Assembly: GCF_016748675.1 (NCBI RefSeq)
Contig: NZ_CP051534.1
Span: forward strand, 620,001-684,000
Origin: Helicobacter pylori
Lineage (GTDB): Bacteria; Campylobacterota; Campylobacteria; Campylobacterales; Helicobacteraceae
Length of the DNA: 64,000 nucleotides
Direction of reading: 5' to 3'
Below the pieces are notes generated by a model that made no database searches, was not told where the DNA came from, and saw only the letters and a program-made list of their open reading frames with translations. Shown here in pieces: positions 46,519-55,491 of this stretch. Within the stretch, counting starts at the first letter, position 1. Each line of letters starts with the position of its first letter. The position numbers were made by a program, and so were the translations under genes.

Positions 46519-47727
46519 GTGTTTGAGTTAGAAAAAGAATTAAAAGAATTGTTTGACATTTATGAAAAATCCCCTTATGAGCTTTACTTGGTAGGGGGGT
46601 GCGTGCGCGATTGTTTGATGGGCATTACCCCAAAAGATTACGATTTGACCTCAAACGCTTTGGTGAATGAAAGTAAAGAGCTTCTTTTAAAGCGCCATTT
46701 TAGGGTTCTAGAAACCGGTATCAAACATGGCACGATCACGGCTCTTAAAAACCATCAGAGCTATGAAATCACAACTTTTAGAATTGAAAAAGGGCATATC
46801 AAACACCGAAAGCCTAAAGAATTGGTTTTTAGTGCTCATTTAACAGACGATTTAAAGCGGCGCGATTTTAGCATGAATGCGATCGCTTATAGCCCTACAA
46901 AAGGGATTATTGATCCTTTTAAAGGGCAGAATGCGATTGAAAATCAAACGATTGAATGCGTGGGGGAAGCGCGATTGAGGTTTTTTGAAGACGCTTTAAG
47001 GATTTTAAGAGCGCTGCGATTTAGCGCGACTTTAGGCTTTAAGATAGCACCAAGCACTAAAGAAGCGGTTTTTGCGTGTAAGGATTTGTTAAAACACCTC
47101 TCCAAAGAGCGCTTACAAAGCGAGTTGAATAAGCTTCTTATGGGGAAAAACGCCTATGAAGTGGCTAAAGAATATCAAGAAATTTTAGAGTTGGTTACTC
47201 AAGAGAATATAGAAAATTTAGGGTTTTTAAAAAATGCACCTTTCAATTTGGAATTAAGATTGTTAGGGTTTTTTAAACATCAAAAAAGTTTAGAAAATCT
47301 ACGATACCCTAAAAAAACTTGTGTTTTATTTTCAAAAGCTAAAGAATGCCATAAATCTTTTTTAAATATTCATAATAAAACAGAGTTAAAATTTTTATTG
47401 AAAAACTATGATTTAGAGCCTTTTAATTTAGCTTTAGATTTTTATGTGCTCAAAAACCCCAAACACGCTTTAAAAATTAAAAGCTTGTTAAAAGAAATCT
47501 TTGATTCTAACGAACCTTTTAAAAAAGAACACTTGGCCCTTAAGGGCGGCACGCTTCAAAGCTTGGGCTACCAACACCAAAAAATCAGCGAAATTTTAAA
47601 CGCATGCTTAAATTCAGTCATTGAAAATCCTAAAAACAACGCTTTAGAATGGCTGATTGAGTGGGTTAAAGATCATTATTTACCTAATGATGCTATAAAT
47701 CATTCGCCAATAGGCAGAAAAAATTAA
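46519..47727 (+). CDS. class II CCA-adding / poly(A) polymerase family nucleotidyltransferase
   Basis: This nucleotidyltransferase of the PcnB/CCA superfamily probably matures tRNA 3' CCA ends (HP0640-type, sometimes labelled papS). The start is GTG 46519. The N-terminal motif YLVGGCVRDCLMGITPKDYD (about residues 21-40) holds the catalytic metal-binding aspartates. RDFSMNAIAY (about 115-124) is the second signature. FEDALRILRALRFSATLGF (about 156-174) belongs to the RNA/nucleotide recognition region. The C-terminal 200 residues are helical and divergent. Since tRNA genes in this group often lack encoded CCA, CCA addition is more likely than polyadenylation, but sequence alone cannot settle it. 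Confidence 0.88.
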   Translation: MFELEKELKELFDIYEKSPYELYLVGGCVRDCLMGITPKDYDLTSNALVNESKELLLKRHFRVLETGIKHGTITALKNHQSYEITTFRIEKGHIKHRKPKELVFSAHLTDDLKRRDFSMNAIAYSPTKGIIDPFKGQNAIENQTIECVGEARLRFFEDALRILRALRFSATLGFKIAPSTKEAVFACKDLLKHLSKERLQSELNKLLMGKNAYEVAKEYQEILELVTQENIENLGFLKNAPFNLELRLLGFFKHQKSLENLRYPKKTCVLFSKAKECHKSFLNIHNKTELKFLLKNYDLEPFNLALDFYVLKNPKHALKIKSLLKEIFDSNEPFKKEHLALKGGTLQSLGYQHQKISEILNACLNSVIENPKNNALEWLIEWVKDHYLPNDAINHSPIGRKN

Positions 47728-47740
47728 AAACAGAGAAAAC

Positions 47741-47930
47741 ATGATAACGATGAATGCGATTCAATGGCCTAAGAATTTTAGGAGAAACTGATAATTTTGT
47801 GTCCAATGAAGTCATTGTCAAAGGTTTGGATTTTAATAAAGTGGTGCAACATTTAATGGCATCTGTGCCTAATGCGATGCTAAATGGCCATCAAGCTTGG
47901 TTAGATGGTTTAGTGGCGTATTCACGCTAA
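47741..47930 (+). pseudogene. decayed SRPBCC-like gene fragment
   Basis: From ATG 47741 one frame reads MITMNAIQWPKNF and stops at TGA 47789-47791. The next frame continues LGETDNFVSNEVIVKGLDFN from 47778 and runs to TAA 47930 with MLNGHQAWLDGLVAYSR at its end. The pieces look like the start (W-P-x-N-F ... T-D-N-F-V-S-N-E-V-I-V-K-G-L) and end of an SRPBCC/polyketide-cyclase-type protein, with a frameshift and roughly 90 residues of the middle deleted. The assignment is from pattern memory and not verified. It sits 13 bases after the CCA-family gene and 14 before an oxidoreductase gene. Confidence 0.5.
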
Positions 47931-47944
47931 TAAGTGAGGATTGA

Positions 47945-48802
47945 ATGAAAATCGGATGGATTGGACTAGGGGCTATGGGAACTCCTATGGCGACTCGCTT
48001 GTACGATGCAAATTTAGAAGTGTCTGTTTATAACCGAACAGAGAGCAAAGCAGCCCCCTTAAAAGAAAAGGGTGTAGCGGTTTATACTAACCCTATAGAT
48101 TTGGCCGCTAAAGTTGATCTGATTTTTACTATGCTTTCGGATAAAACGGCGATTGATGCTGTTTTAGCGCCAAAATTTTGGGAACAGATGTCTGAAAAAA
48201 TCGTGGTGAATATGAGCACTATCGCCCCTTTGGAAAGCTTGGCTTTAGAAAAAACCGCTCAAAAGCATCAAGTAACTTACCTTGAAGCGCCCGTTTCAGG
48301 ATCGGTTGGTGCGGCCAAAGCTGGGGCTTTATTGATTTTAGCGGCAGGTGATGAAGAAGTGATCACTCAACTCAAACCTATTTTGGTGCATTTGGGGAGT
48401 CAAACCTTTTATTTAGGAAAAGTTGGTCAAGGGACAGGAGCTAAACTATCCATTAATAGCCTTTTGGCTCAAATGGGGGTTGCTTATTCAGAAGCTTTGC
48501 TGTTAGCCAAACATTTAGGGGTTGATGCAGAGTCATTTTTGCAAATTATTGGCCAATCTGGCATGAATTCGCCTCTCTTTCAAGCTAAAAAAGGCATGTG
48601 GCTACAAGATAGCTATCCGGTCGCTTTTAGTTTGAAACTCATGCTCAAGGATATTCGTTTAGCTAAAAATGAAGCAGGAGAGGCGATGAAGTTGCCATTT
48701 TTATTTCAAGCAGAAGAACTTTATTCCCAAGCGGAAAAATCCGGTTTGGGCGAATTGGATATGGCAGCCGTTTATCATTATTTAGAAAAAGGAGATCATT
48801 AA
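47945..48802 (+). CDS. NAD(P)-dependent beta-hydroxyacid dehydrogenase family oxidoreductase
   Basis: This is a 285-residue member of the 3-hydroxyisobutyrate/glyoxylate-succinic semialdehyde reductase family. The Rossmann motif GWIGLGAMGTPMATRL lies at residues 4-19. The substrate-binding signature APVSGSVGAAKAGALLIL is near 116-133. The catalytic Lys is in GQGTGAKLSINSLL near 165-178. Asn/Arg at the cofactor turn (YNRTESKA) suggests NADP preference. The physiological substrate is unknown. I recall it in some strains (J99) but not in 26695, so it is probably strain-variable. frxA starts 2 bases after its stop, so it may share transcription with frxA. Confidence 0.85.
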   Translation: MKIGWIGLGAMGTPMATRLYDANLEVSVYNRTESKAAPLKEKGVAVYTNPIDLAAKVDLIFTMLSDKTAIDAVLAPKFWEQMSEKIVVNMSTIAPLESLALEKTAQKHQVTYLEAPVSGSVGAAKAGALLILAAGDEEVITQLKPILVHLGSQTFYLGKVGQGTGAKLSINSLLAQMGVAYSEALLLAKHLGVDAESFLQIIGQSGMNSPLFQAKKGMWLQDSYPVAFSLKLMLKDIRLAKNEAGEAMKLPFLFQAEELYSQAEKSGLGELDMAAVYHYLEKGDH

Positions 48803-48803
48803 A

Positions 48804-49457
48804 ATGGACAGAGAACAAGTGGTTGCTTTACAGCACCAACGATTTGCTGCAAAAAAATACGATCCGAATCGTCGTATTTCCCAAAAGGATTGGGAAGCTT
48901 TGGTTGAAGTGGGGAGATTAGCCCCTTCTTCAATCGGGCTTGAACCATGGAAAATGCTTTTATTGAAAAATGAACGCATGAAAGAAGATTTAAAACCGAT
49001 GGCCTGGGGGGCGCTTTTTGGTTTAGAGGGAGCGAGCCATTTTGTCATTTATCTTGCGCGAAAAGGCGTTACTTATGACAGCGATTATGTTAAGAAAGTG
49101 ATGCATGAGGTTAAAAAAAGGGATTATGACACTAATTCCAGGTTCGCTCAAATCATCAAAAATTTCCAAGAGAACGATATGAAACTCAATAGCGAACGAT
49201 CTTTGTTTGATTGGGCTAGCAAGCAGACTTATATCCAAATGGCGAACATGATGATGGCAGCGGCCATGTTAGGGATTGATTCTTGCCCGATTGAAGGGTA
49301 TGATCAAGAAAAAGTGGAGGCTTATTTAGAGGAAAAGGGCTATCTGAACACGGCGGAATTTGGCGTGTCGGTAATGGCTTGTTTTGGTTATCGCAACCAA
49401 GAAATCACCCCTAAAACCCGTTGGAAGACAGAAGTTATTTATGAAGTGATTGAATAA
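48804..49457 (+). CDS. frxA: FrxA, NAD(P)H-flavin oxidoreductase (nitroreductase)
   Basis: This FMN-dependent nitroreductase (HP0642) can reduce metronidazole, and its loss together with rdxA contributes to resistance. The N-terminal segment LQHQRFAAKKYDPNRRIS binds FMN phosphate. GRLAPSSIGLEPWKMLLL (about residues 38-55) is the family core, and the C-terminal FGYRNQEITPKTRW also contacts FMN. The 217-residue frame is intact, so no inactivating mutation is visible. The AAAAGGAGATC ribosome binding site lies inside the end of the upstream oxidoreductase gene. Confidence 0.95.
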   Translation: MDREQVVALQHQRFAAKKYDPNRRISQKDWEALVEVGRLAPSSIGLEPWKMLLLKNERMKEDLKPMAWGALFGLEGASHFVIYLARKGVTYDSDYVKKVMHEVKKRDYDTNSRFAQIIKNFQENDMKLNSERSLFDWASKQTYIQMANMMMAAAMLGIDSCPIEGYDQEKVEAYLEEKGYLNTAEFGVSVMACFGYRNQEITPKTRWKTEVIYEVIE

Positions 49458-49493
49458 AAACGCTTTTAGCTTTTTGATAACCAACCATAAAGA

Positions 49494-49511
49494 GCTTGGC
49501 ATTAGCCAAGC
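49494..49511 (+). terminator. hairpin downstream of frxA
   Basis: GCTTGGC and GCCAAGC form a perfect seven-pair stem with the loop ATTA. The following sequence (GCTAATTTCTTAAAT) is only weakly T-rich, so termination is likely but not certain. Confidence 0.45.
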
Positions 49512-49585
49512 GCTAATTTCTTAAATAATGCCTATTCATGTTTATAAAAACAGAACTACCACAATATAATTAAGTATTCTTTAGG

Positions 49586-49591
49586 TATAAT
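49586..49591 (+). promoter_or_regulatory. candidate -10 element of gltX
   Basis: TATAAT within TTTAGGTATAATC lies 30 bases upstream of ATG 49621. It would drive the packed gltX-yggT-slt-galU run. Confidence 0.6.
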
Positions 49592-49620
49592 CAAAAACTA
49601 TTTTTAAATAAAGGGTTTTT

Positions 49621-50940
49621 ATGCTTCGTTTTGCGCCTTCGCCTACAGGGGATATGCACATAGGGAATTTAAGGGCAGCCATTTTTAATTACATTGTGGC
49701 CAAACAGCAACACAAACCCTTTCTCATCCGCATTGAAGACACGGACAAAGAGCGCAACATTGAAGGCAAAGACCAGGAAATTTTAGAAATTTTAAGGCTT
49801 ATGGGGATAAGTTGGGACAAGCTCGTGTATCAAAGCCATAACATAGATTACCACAGAGAAATGGCAGAAAAATTACTGAAAGAACATAAAGCGTTTTATT
49901 GTTATGCGAGCGCGGAGTTTTTAGAAAGAGAAAAAGAAAAAGCCAAAAATGAAAAACGCCCTTTCAGGTATTTAGACGAGTGGGCCACTTTAGAAAAAGA
50001 CAAGAACCATGCCCCTGTGGTGCGTTTAAAAGCCCCAAATCATGCGGTGTCTTTCAATGATACGATTAAAAAAGAAGTGAAATTTGAGCCTGATGAATTG
50101 GATTCTTTTGTGCTTTTGAGAAAAGATAAAAGCCCGACTTATAATTTCGCTTGCGCATGCGATGATTTGCTTTATAAAATCAGTCTGATCATTAGAGGCG
50201 AAGATCATGTGAGTAACACCCCTAAACAAATCTTAATCCAGCAAGCTTTAGGCTCAAACGATCCGATTGTTTATGCGCATTTACCCATTATTTTAGATGA
50301 AGTAAGCGGTAAAAAGATGAGTAAAAGAGACGAAGCCTCCAGCGTGAAATGGCTTTTGAATCAAGGGTTTTTACCGGTTGCGATTGCAAATTACCTCATC
50401 ACTATCGGTAATAAAGTGCCTAAGGAAGTTTTTAGCCTTGATGAAGCGATAGAATGGTTTAGTTTAGAAAATCTTTCTAATTCCCCGGCTCATTTTAATT
50501 TAAAATATTTAAAACACTTAAACCACGAGCATTTAAAGCTTTTAGACGATGAAAAATTATTAGAACTCACTTCAATAAAAGATAAAAACCTCTTAGGGCT
50601 TTTAAGATTGTTTATAGAAGAATGCGGCACGCTTTTAGAATTGAAAGAAAAAATTTCGTTGTTTTTAGAGCCAAAGGATATTGTTAAAACTTATGAAAAT
50701 GAAGATTTTAAAGAGCGTTGTTTAGCGCTTTTTAACGCTCTAAAAAGCATGGATTTTCAAGCGTATAAGGATTTTGAAAGTTTTAAAAAAGAAGCCATGC
50801 GATTAAGCCAGCTTAAGGGTAAGGATTTTTTCAAACCTTTACGCATTCTTTTGACCGGGAACTCGCATGGCGTTGAATTGCCTTTGATTTTCCCCTATAT
50901 CCAAAGCCATCATCAAGAAGTTTTAAGGCTCAAAGCATGA
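49621..50940 (+). CDS. gltX2: glutamyl-tRNA synthetase 2 (GluRS2, tRNA-Gln specific)
   Basis: This is a class I aminoacyl-tRNA synthetase. The HIGH motif appears as [13 protein letters not shown] (about residues 6-18) and KMSKS as GKKMSKRDE (about 231-239). H. pylori has two GluRS enzymes; the HP0643-type enzyme at this locus is known to charge tRNA-Gln with glutamate, which GatCAB then amidates. 439 residues is on the short side for GluRS and matches that enzyme. yggT overlaps its end by four bases (ATGA). Confidence 0.94.
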   Translation: MLRFAPSPTGDMHIGNLRAAIFNYIVAKQQHKPFLIRIEDTDKERNIEGKDQEILEILRLMGISWDKLVYQSHNIDYHREMAEKLLKEHKAFYCYASAEFLEREKEKAKNEKRPFRYLDEWATLEKDKNHAPVVRLKAPNHAVSFNDTIKKEVKFEPDELDSFVLLRKDKSPTYNFACACDDLLYKISLIIRGEDHVSNTPKQILIQQALGSNDPIVYAHLPIILDEVSGKKMSKRDEASSVKWLLNQGFLPVAIANYLITIGNKVPKEVFSLDEAIEWFSLENLSNSPAHFNLKYLKHLNHEHLKLLDDEKLLELTSIKDKNLLGLLRLFIEECGTLLELKEKISLFLEPKDIVKTYENEDFKERCLALFNALKSMDFQAYKDFESFKKEAMRLSQLKGKDFFKPLRILLTGNSHGVELPLIFPYIQSHHQEVLRLKA

Positions 50941-51230
50941 TTTTTTCTACCCTTATCAATGCGATAGCGGTGATTTTAAGCTCGCTCATTACGATTTACA
51001 TGTGGGTGGTGATCATTTATTCACTTATCAGTTTCGTGCAGCCTAACCCCAATAACCCCATCATGCAAATCCTCGCTCGCTTGTGTGAGCCGGTGTTTTA
51101 TTTTTTACGCTCTAGATTCAAGCTGGTGTTTAACGGGTTGGATTTCGCTCCTTTAGTGGTGGTCATTGTTTTGAAATTCTTGGATCTCACGCTCATTCAG
51201 TGGCTTTTCATGCTCGCTAAAAACCTTTAA
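50937..51230 (+). CDS. YggT family membrane protein
   Basis: This 97-residue integral membrane protein has two hydrophobic regions, at about residues 5-30 and 65-92. It contains the family motifs [21 protein letters not shown] (about 30-50) and [16 protein letters not shown] (about 68-83). YggT proteins are linked to osmotic stress and cell division, but the mechanism is not established. It overlaps gltX by ATGA and precedes slt by 13 bases. Confidence 0.9.
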   Translation: MIFSTLINAIAVILSSLITIYMWVVIIYSLISFVQPNPNNPIMQILARLCEPVFYFLRSRFKLVFNGLDFAPLVVVIVLKFLDLTLIQWLFMLAKNL

Positions 51231-51243
51231 AGAAAATAACCGC

Positions 51244-52926
51244 ATGCGTTTTTTTACCTTGTTTTTTATCGGTACGCTTGGCGTTGGTTTTTCTCAAACC
51301 GAGTTCAATTTAAAAGATTTAGAAAAAAAGCCCGCCGGGATCGTTAGGGATTATTATTTGTGGCGTTATATTAGCGATAAAAAAACCAGTTTAGAAAACG
51401 CTAAAAAAGCCTATGAATTGACTCAAAATAAAAATAACGCCCTACAAAAAGCCATGCAAGAAAAAGGCTCAGACAATGCAGAAAAAAGCCCTGATGTTAA
51501 ATTGCCTGAAGATATTTATTGCAAGCAAATCACTTTAGAAAGCATGTTAGAAACAACAGACACTTTCCAAAATAGCTGTATCGCTATCGCTTTAAAATCA
51601 AAAATCAGAGATTTTGATAAAATCCCCCCTCAAACCATCAAGCCCTTACAAGAAAAAATCAAAGAGGCTTACCCCGTTCTTTATGAAGAATTAGAAATTT
51701 TGCAAAGTAAGCATGTGAGCGCTTCTTTGTTTAAGGCTAATGCGCAAGTGTTTAGCGCGCTTTTCAACCATTTGAGTTATGAAAAAAAGCTCCAAATTTT
51801 TGAAAAGCATATCCCTATTAAAGAGTTAAACCGCCTTTTAGATGAAGATTACCCGGCGTTTAACCGCTTGATCTATCAGGTTATTTTAGATCCTAAATTG
51901 GATCATTTTAAAGACGCTCTCACTAAAAGTAACGCTACCCACAGCAACGCGCAAACCTTTTTTATTCTAGGGATTAACGAAATCTTGCACAAAAAACCCT
52001 CTAAAGCGCTCAAGTATTTTGAACGATCTGAAGAGGTTGTCAAGGACGATGATTTTTCAAAAGACAGGGCGATTTTTTGGCAGTATTTAGCCTCTAAAAA
52101 GAAAAAAACTTTGGAGCGCCTTTCACAAAGCCCAGCTTTAAACCTCTATAGTCTTTATGCGAGCCGAAAATTAAAAACCACGCCCAGTTACCGCATCATT
52201 TCTCATATCCAAAATTTAAGTCAAGAAGATCCTCCTTTTAACACTTATGACCCTTTTTTATGGCAAATTTTTAAGGAAAAAACTTTGAGTTTGAAAGATG
52301 AGGGTGCGTTTAATGCGATGCTAAAAAGCCTGTATTATGAAAAAAGCGCTCCTGAATTGACCTATCTTTTAAGCCAACGCAATAAAGACAAGATTTATTA
52401 TTATTTATCCCCTTATGAGGGCATTATTGAATGGCAAAATACAGATGAAAGGGCTATGGCGTATGCGATCGCTAGGCAAGAAAGCTTTTTGCTCCCGGCA
52501 GTCATTTCGCGCTCGTTCGCTTTGGGGCTTATGCAAATCATGCCCTTTAATGTAGGGCCTTTCGCTAAACGCCTTGGCATGGATAATGTTGATCTAAACG
52601 ACATGTTTAACCCCAACATCGCTCTCAAACTTGGCAATTATTACTTGAACCATTTGAAAAAAGAATTCAACCACCCCCTTTTTGTCGCCTACGCCTACAA
52701 CGCTGGGCCTGGGTTTTTAAGGAGGTGGTTAGAAAGCTCCAAACGATTTAAAGAAAAAAATCATTTTGAGCCATGGCTTAGCATGGAGCTTATGCCTTAT
52801 AGCGAGACTCGCATGTATGGCTTTAGGGTCATGCTCAATTACTTGATTTATCAAGAAATTTTTGGGAATTTCATCTCTATTGATGGATTTTTAGAACAAA
52901 CTCTTAACTCAAAGGACAAACCATGA
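51244..52926 (+). CDS. slt: soluble lytic transglycosylase Slt
   Basis: This periplasmic enzyme cleaves peptidoglycan to 1,6-anhydromuropeptides. A signal peptide covers about residues 1-18. A long alpha-helical superhelical domain (about 20-385) follows, as in Slt70. The C-terminal lysozyme-like domain has the catalytic Glu in IARQESFLLPAVISRSFALG and the motif GLMQIMPFN, then PNIALKLGNYYL and AYNAGPGFLRRW. Its length of 560 fits. Its end overlaps the galU start (ATGA). In H. pylori Slt helps release muropeptides sensed by NOD1. Confidence 0.95.
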   Translation: MRFFTLFFIGTLGVGFSQTEFNLKDLEKKPAGIVRDYYLWRYISDKKTSLENAKKAYELTQNKNNALQKAMQEKGSDNAEKSPDVKLPEDIYCKQITLESMLETTDTFQNSCIAIALKSKIRDFDKIPPQTIKPLQEKIKEAYPVLYEELEILQSKHVSASLFKANAQVFSALFNHLSYEKKLQIFEKHIPIKELNRLLDEDYPAFNRLIYQVILDPKLDHFKDALTKSNATHSNAQTFFILGINEILHKKPSKALKYFERSEEVVKDDDFSKDRAIFWQYLASKKKKTLERLSQSPALNLYSLYASRKLKTTPSYRIISHIQNLSQEDPPFNTYDPFLWQIFKEKTLSLKDEGAFNAMLKSLYYEKSAPELTYLLSQRNKDKIYYYLSPYEGIIEWQNTDERAMAYAIARQESFLLPAVISRSFALGLMQIMPFNVGPFAKRLGMDNVDLNDMFNPNIALKLGNYYLNHLKKEFNHPLFVAYAYNAGPGFLRRWLESSKRFKEKNHFEPWLSMELMPYSETRMYGFRVMLNYLIYQEIFGNFISIDGFLEQTLNSKDKP

Positions 52927-53744
52927 TTAAAAAATGCCTTTTTCCTGCCGCTGGCTATGGCACGCGCTTTTTGCCGATCACTAAAACCATTCCTAAAGAA
53001 ATGCTGCCCATTGTGGATAAGCCTTTAATCCAATACGCTGTGGAAGAAGCGATGGAAGCGGGCTGTGAAGTGATGGCGATCGTTACAGGAAGGAATAAAC
53101 GAAGCTTGGAAGATTATTTTGACACGAGCTATGAAATAGAGCATCAAATCCAAGGCACCAACAAAGAAAACGCTCTAAAAAGCATTCGTAACATTATAGA
53201 AAAATGCTGTTTTTCCTATGTGCGCCAAAAGCAAATGAAAGGCTTAGGGCATGCGATTTTAACCGGAGAAGCCCTCATAGGCAATGAGCCTTTTGCAGTG
53301 ATTTTAGCCGATGACTTATGCATAAGTCATGATCACCCTAGCGTGTTAAAGCAAATGACTTCATTGTATCAAAAATACCAATGCTCCATTGTAGCCATTG
53401 AAGAAGTGGCGTTAGAAGAAGTTTCAAAATACGGCGTGATCAGGGGCGAATGGTTAGAAGAGGGGGTGTATGAGATTAAAGACATGGTGGAAAAACCAAG
53501 CCAAGAAGACGCCCCAAGCAACCTAGCCGTGATAGGGCGCTACATTTTAACCCCAGATATTTTTGAAATTTTAAGCGAGACGAAACCGGGTAAAAACAAT
53601 GAAATCCAAATCACGGATGCCTTACGCACTCAAGCCAAAAGAAAACGCATCATCGCTTACCAATTCAAAGGCAAACGATACGATTGCGGGAGCGTGGAAG
53701 GCTATATTGAAGCGAGTAACGCTTATTATAAAAAACGCTTATAA
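52923..53744 (+). CDS. galU: UTP--glucose-1-phosphate uridylyltransferase GalU
   Basis: It makes UDP-glucose for LPS and galactose metabolism. The nucleotidyltransferase motif AAGYGTRFLPITKTIPKEML lies at about residues 8-27. The sugar-binding VEKPSQEDAP and the C-terminal YDCGSVEGYIEASN complete the family pattern. Its length of 273 is typical for epsilon-proteobacteria. UDP-Glc can be epimerised to UDP-Gal, the donor expected for the galactosyltransferases at 23184-25616. Confidence 0.96.
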   Translation: MIKKCLFPAAGYGTRFLPITKTIPKEMLPIVDKPLIQYAVEEAMEAGCEVMAIVTGRNKRSLEDYFDTSYEIEHQIQGTNKENALKSIRNIIEKCCFSYVRQKQMKGLGHAILTGEALIGNEPFAVILADDLCISHDHPSVLKQMTSLYQKYQCSIVAIEEVALEEVSKYGVIRGEWLEEGVYEIKDMVEKPSQEDAPSNLAVIGRYILTPDIFEILSETKPGKNNEIQITDALRTQAKRKRIIAYQFKGKRYDCGSVEGYIEASNAYYKKRL

Positions 53745-53755
53745 ATCTTATCAAC

Positions 53756-54163
53756 ATGGGCAATTTGACTTATTACGCTTACATGTATTTGATCCTCTTT
53801 GTATGCTTGCTGCCTGTGTTATTAATGGGGCTTGTTTGGAGGCTTACTCGCCCCCCCTTAAAGCAAAATATTCCTAATAAAAGCCTTTCTTTAGAATATT
53901 TGAGCGAACAAATCAAAAACCTTAAAAGTGCACCAGCTTTAGAAAAACTGAAAAACGACTTCAATGAGCGTTTTAAAATTTGCCCCAAAGACAAAGAAAC
54001 TCTGTGGCTAGAAACGATCCAAAAATTAGTCGCTTCAGAATTTTTTGAATTAGAAGACGCTATTAATTTTGGGCAAGAATTAGAAAACGCTAACCCTAAT
54101 TACCAACAAAAAATCGCTAACGCTACCGGCTTAGCCCTTAAGAATAAAAAAGAAAAAGGATAG
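53756..54163 (+). CDS. small membrane-anchored protein of unknown function (HP0647-type)
   Basis: I do not recognise a family. The 135-residue protein has one N-terminal TM helix (about residues 7-28, [20 protein letters not shown]) and then a charged, helical cytoplasmic domain ([20 protein letters not shown] and similar). It lies 11 bases after galU and 2 bases before murA, so it sits inside an envelope-precursor operon. Confidence 0.75.
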   Translation: MGNLTYYAYMYLILFVCLLPVLLMGLVWRLTRPPLKQNIPNKSLSLEYLSEQIKNLKSAPALEKLKNDFNERFKICPKDKETLWLETIQKLVASEFFELEDAINFGQELENANPNYQQKIANATGLALKNKKEKG

Positions 54164-54165
54164 AA

Positions 54166-55434
54166 TTGGATTTTTTAGAGATTGTAGGACAAGTCCCTTT
54201 AAAAGGGGGGGTAGAAATTTCAGGGGCGAAAAATTCCGCGCTCCCCATTTTAGCCGCCACGCTTTTAAGCCGCCAAGAAGTCAAAATCAATTCTTTGCCC
54301 CAAGTGGTGGATATAAAGGCGATGGCGTTATTGTTGCAAAATTTAGGCGCAAGCTTAGAATGGCTTGATCCTAACACGCTCCAAATTGACGCCAAATCCC
54401 TGCACCACACCGAAGCCACTTACGATTTGGTGCGTAAAATGCGCGCTTCCATTTTGGTTTTAGGTCCACTATTAGCACGTTTTAAAGAATGCTTGGTGAG
54501 TTTGCCCGGTGGGTGCGCTATAGGAGCAAGGCCTGTGGATTTGCACTTAAAAGCGATGCAACAATTAGGGGCTGAAATCACTATTGAGCAAGGCTATATC
54601 CATGCAAAAGCCCCTAAAGGCTTGAAAGGGAATGATATTTTATTTGATAAAATCAGCGTTACAGGCACAGAAAACGCCCTCATGGCAGCCAGTCTTGCCA
54701 AAGGGATCACGCGCATCATTAACGCCGCTAAAGAGCCAGAAATCGCTCAATTGTGCGCGTTTTTACAGAGTGGGGGGGTAGAAATTGAGGGTGTTGGCAG
54801 CAGCGAGTTAAAGATTAGGGGGGTAGAAAGCGACGCTTTAAATTTAAAAGACATTCAAATCATACCCGATAGGATTGAAGCAGGCACTTATTTATGCATG
54901 GGGGCTATCACTAATAGCCAGCTTAAAATCAATCGTATCATTCCTAACCACCTTCAAGCGATCACCGATAAGCTCATAGAAATTGGTTTTTCGCTAGACA
55001 TTCAAGAAAATTCTATAGAAATTTATCCGGCCAAAAAACGCCAAGCCTTTGAAATCACCACGAAAGAATACCCAGGCTTTCCCACAGACATGCAAGCGCA
55101 ATTCATGGCACTAGCCACGCAGTGTTTGGGGACGAGCGTGATTGAAGAGACGCTTTTTGAAAACCGCTTCATGCATGCGAGCGAATTGCAACGCTTGGGG
55201 GCTAATATCAGCCTAAAAACGAATGTTGCTACCATTAGCGGATCCACAGAGCTTACCGGAAGCGATGTGATGGCGACCGATTTAAGGGCTTCTTCGGCTC
55301 TCATTTTAGCCGCTTTAGTGGCTAAGGGTGTGAGTAGGGTGCATAGGATTTACCACTTGGATAGGGGTTATGAGAGATTAGAGGATAAAATCAACGCTTT
55401 AGGGGCAAAAGTGTTGCGTTTAAAAGAAAAATAA
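54166..55434 (+). CDS. murA: UDP-N-acetylglucosamine enolpyruvyl transferase MurA
   Basis: It performs the first committed step of peptidoglycan synthesis and is the fosfomycin target. The start is TTG 54166, preceded by AAAAGGATAGAA. The N-terminal motif is [20 protein letters not shown] (about residues 8-27). The catalytic cysteine is C117 in the loop [12 protein letters not shown], so the enzyme should be fosfomycin-sensitive at this position. Its length of 422 is standard, with a C-terminal [10 protein letters not shown] near 395. Confidence 0.97.
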   Translation: MDFLEIVGQVPLKGGVEISGAKNSALPILAATLLSRQEVKINSLPQVVDIKAMALLLQNLGASLEWLDPNTLQIDAKSLHHTEATYDLVRKMRASILVLGPLLARFKECLVSLPGGCAIGARPVDLHLKAMQQLGAEITIEQGYIHAKAPKGLKGNDILFDKISVTGTENALMAASLAKGITRIINAAKEPEIAQLCAFLQSGGVEIEGVGSSELKIRGVESDALNLKDIQIIPDRIEAGTYLCMGAITNSQLKINRIIPNHLQAITDKLIEIGFSLDIQENSIEIYPAKKRQAFEITTKEYPGFPTDMQAQFMALATQCLGTSVIEETLFENRFMHASELQRLGANISLKTNVATISGSTELTGSDVMATDLRASSALILAALVAKGVSRVHRIYHLDRGYERLEDKINALGAKVLRLKEK

Positions 55435-55491
55435 TCCAAGATTTGGTTACAATAGCTAGAATATTTTTCAATTATTACACAAGGAGCTTTT

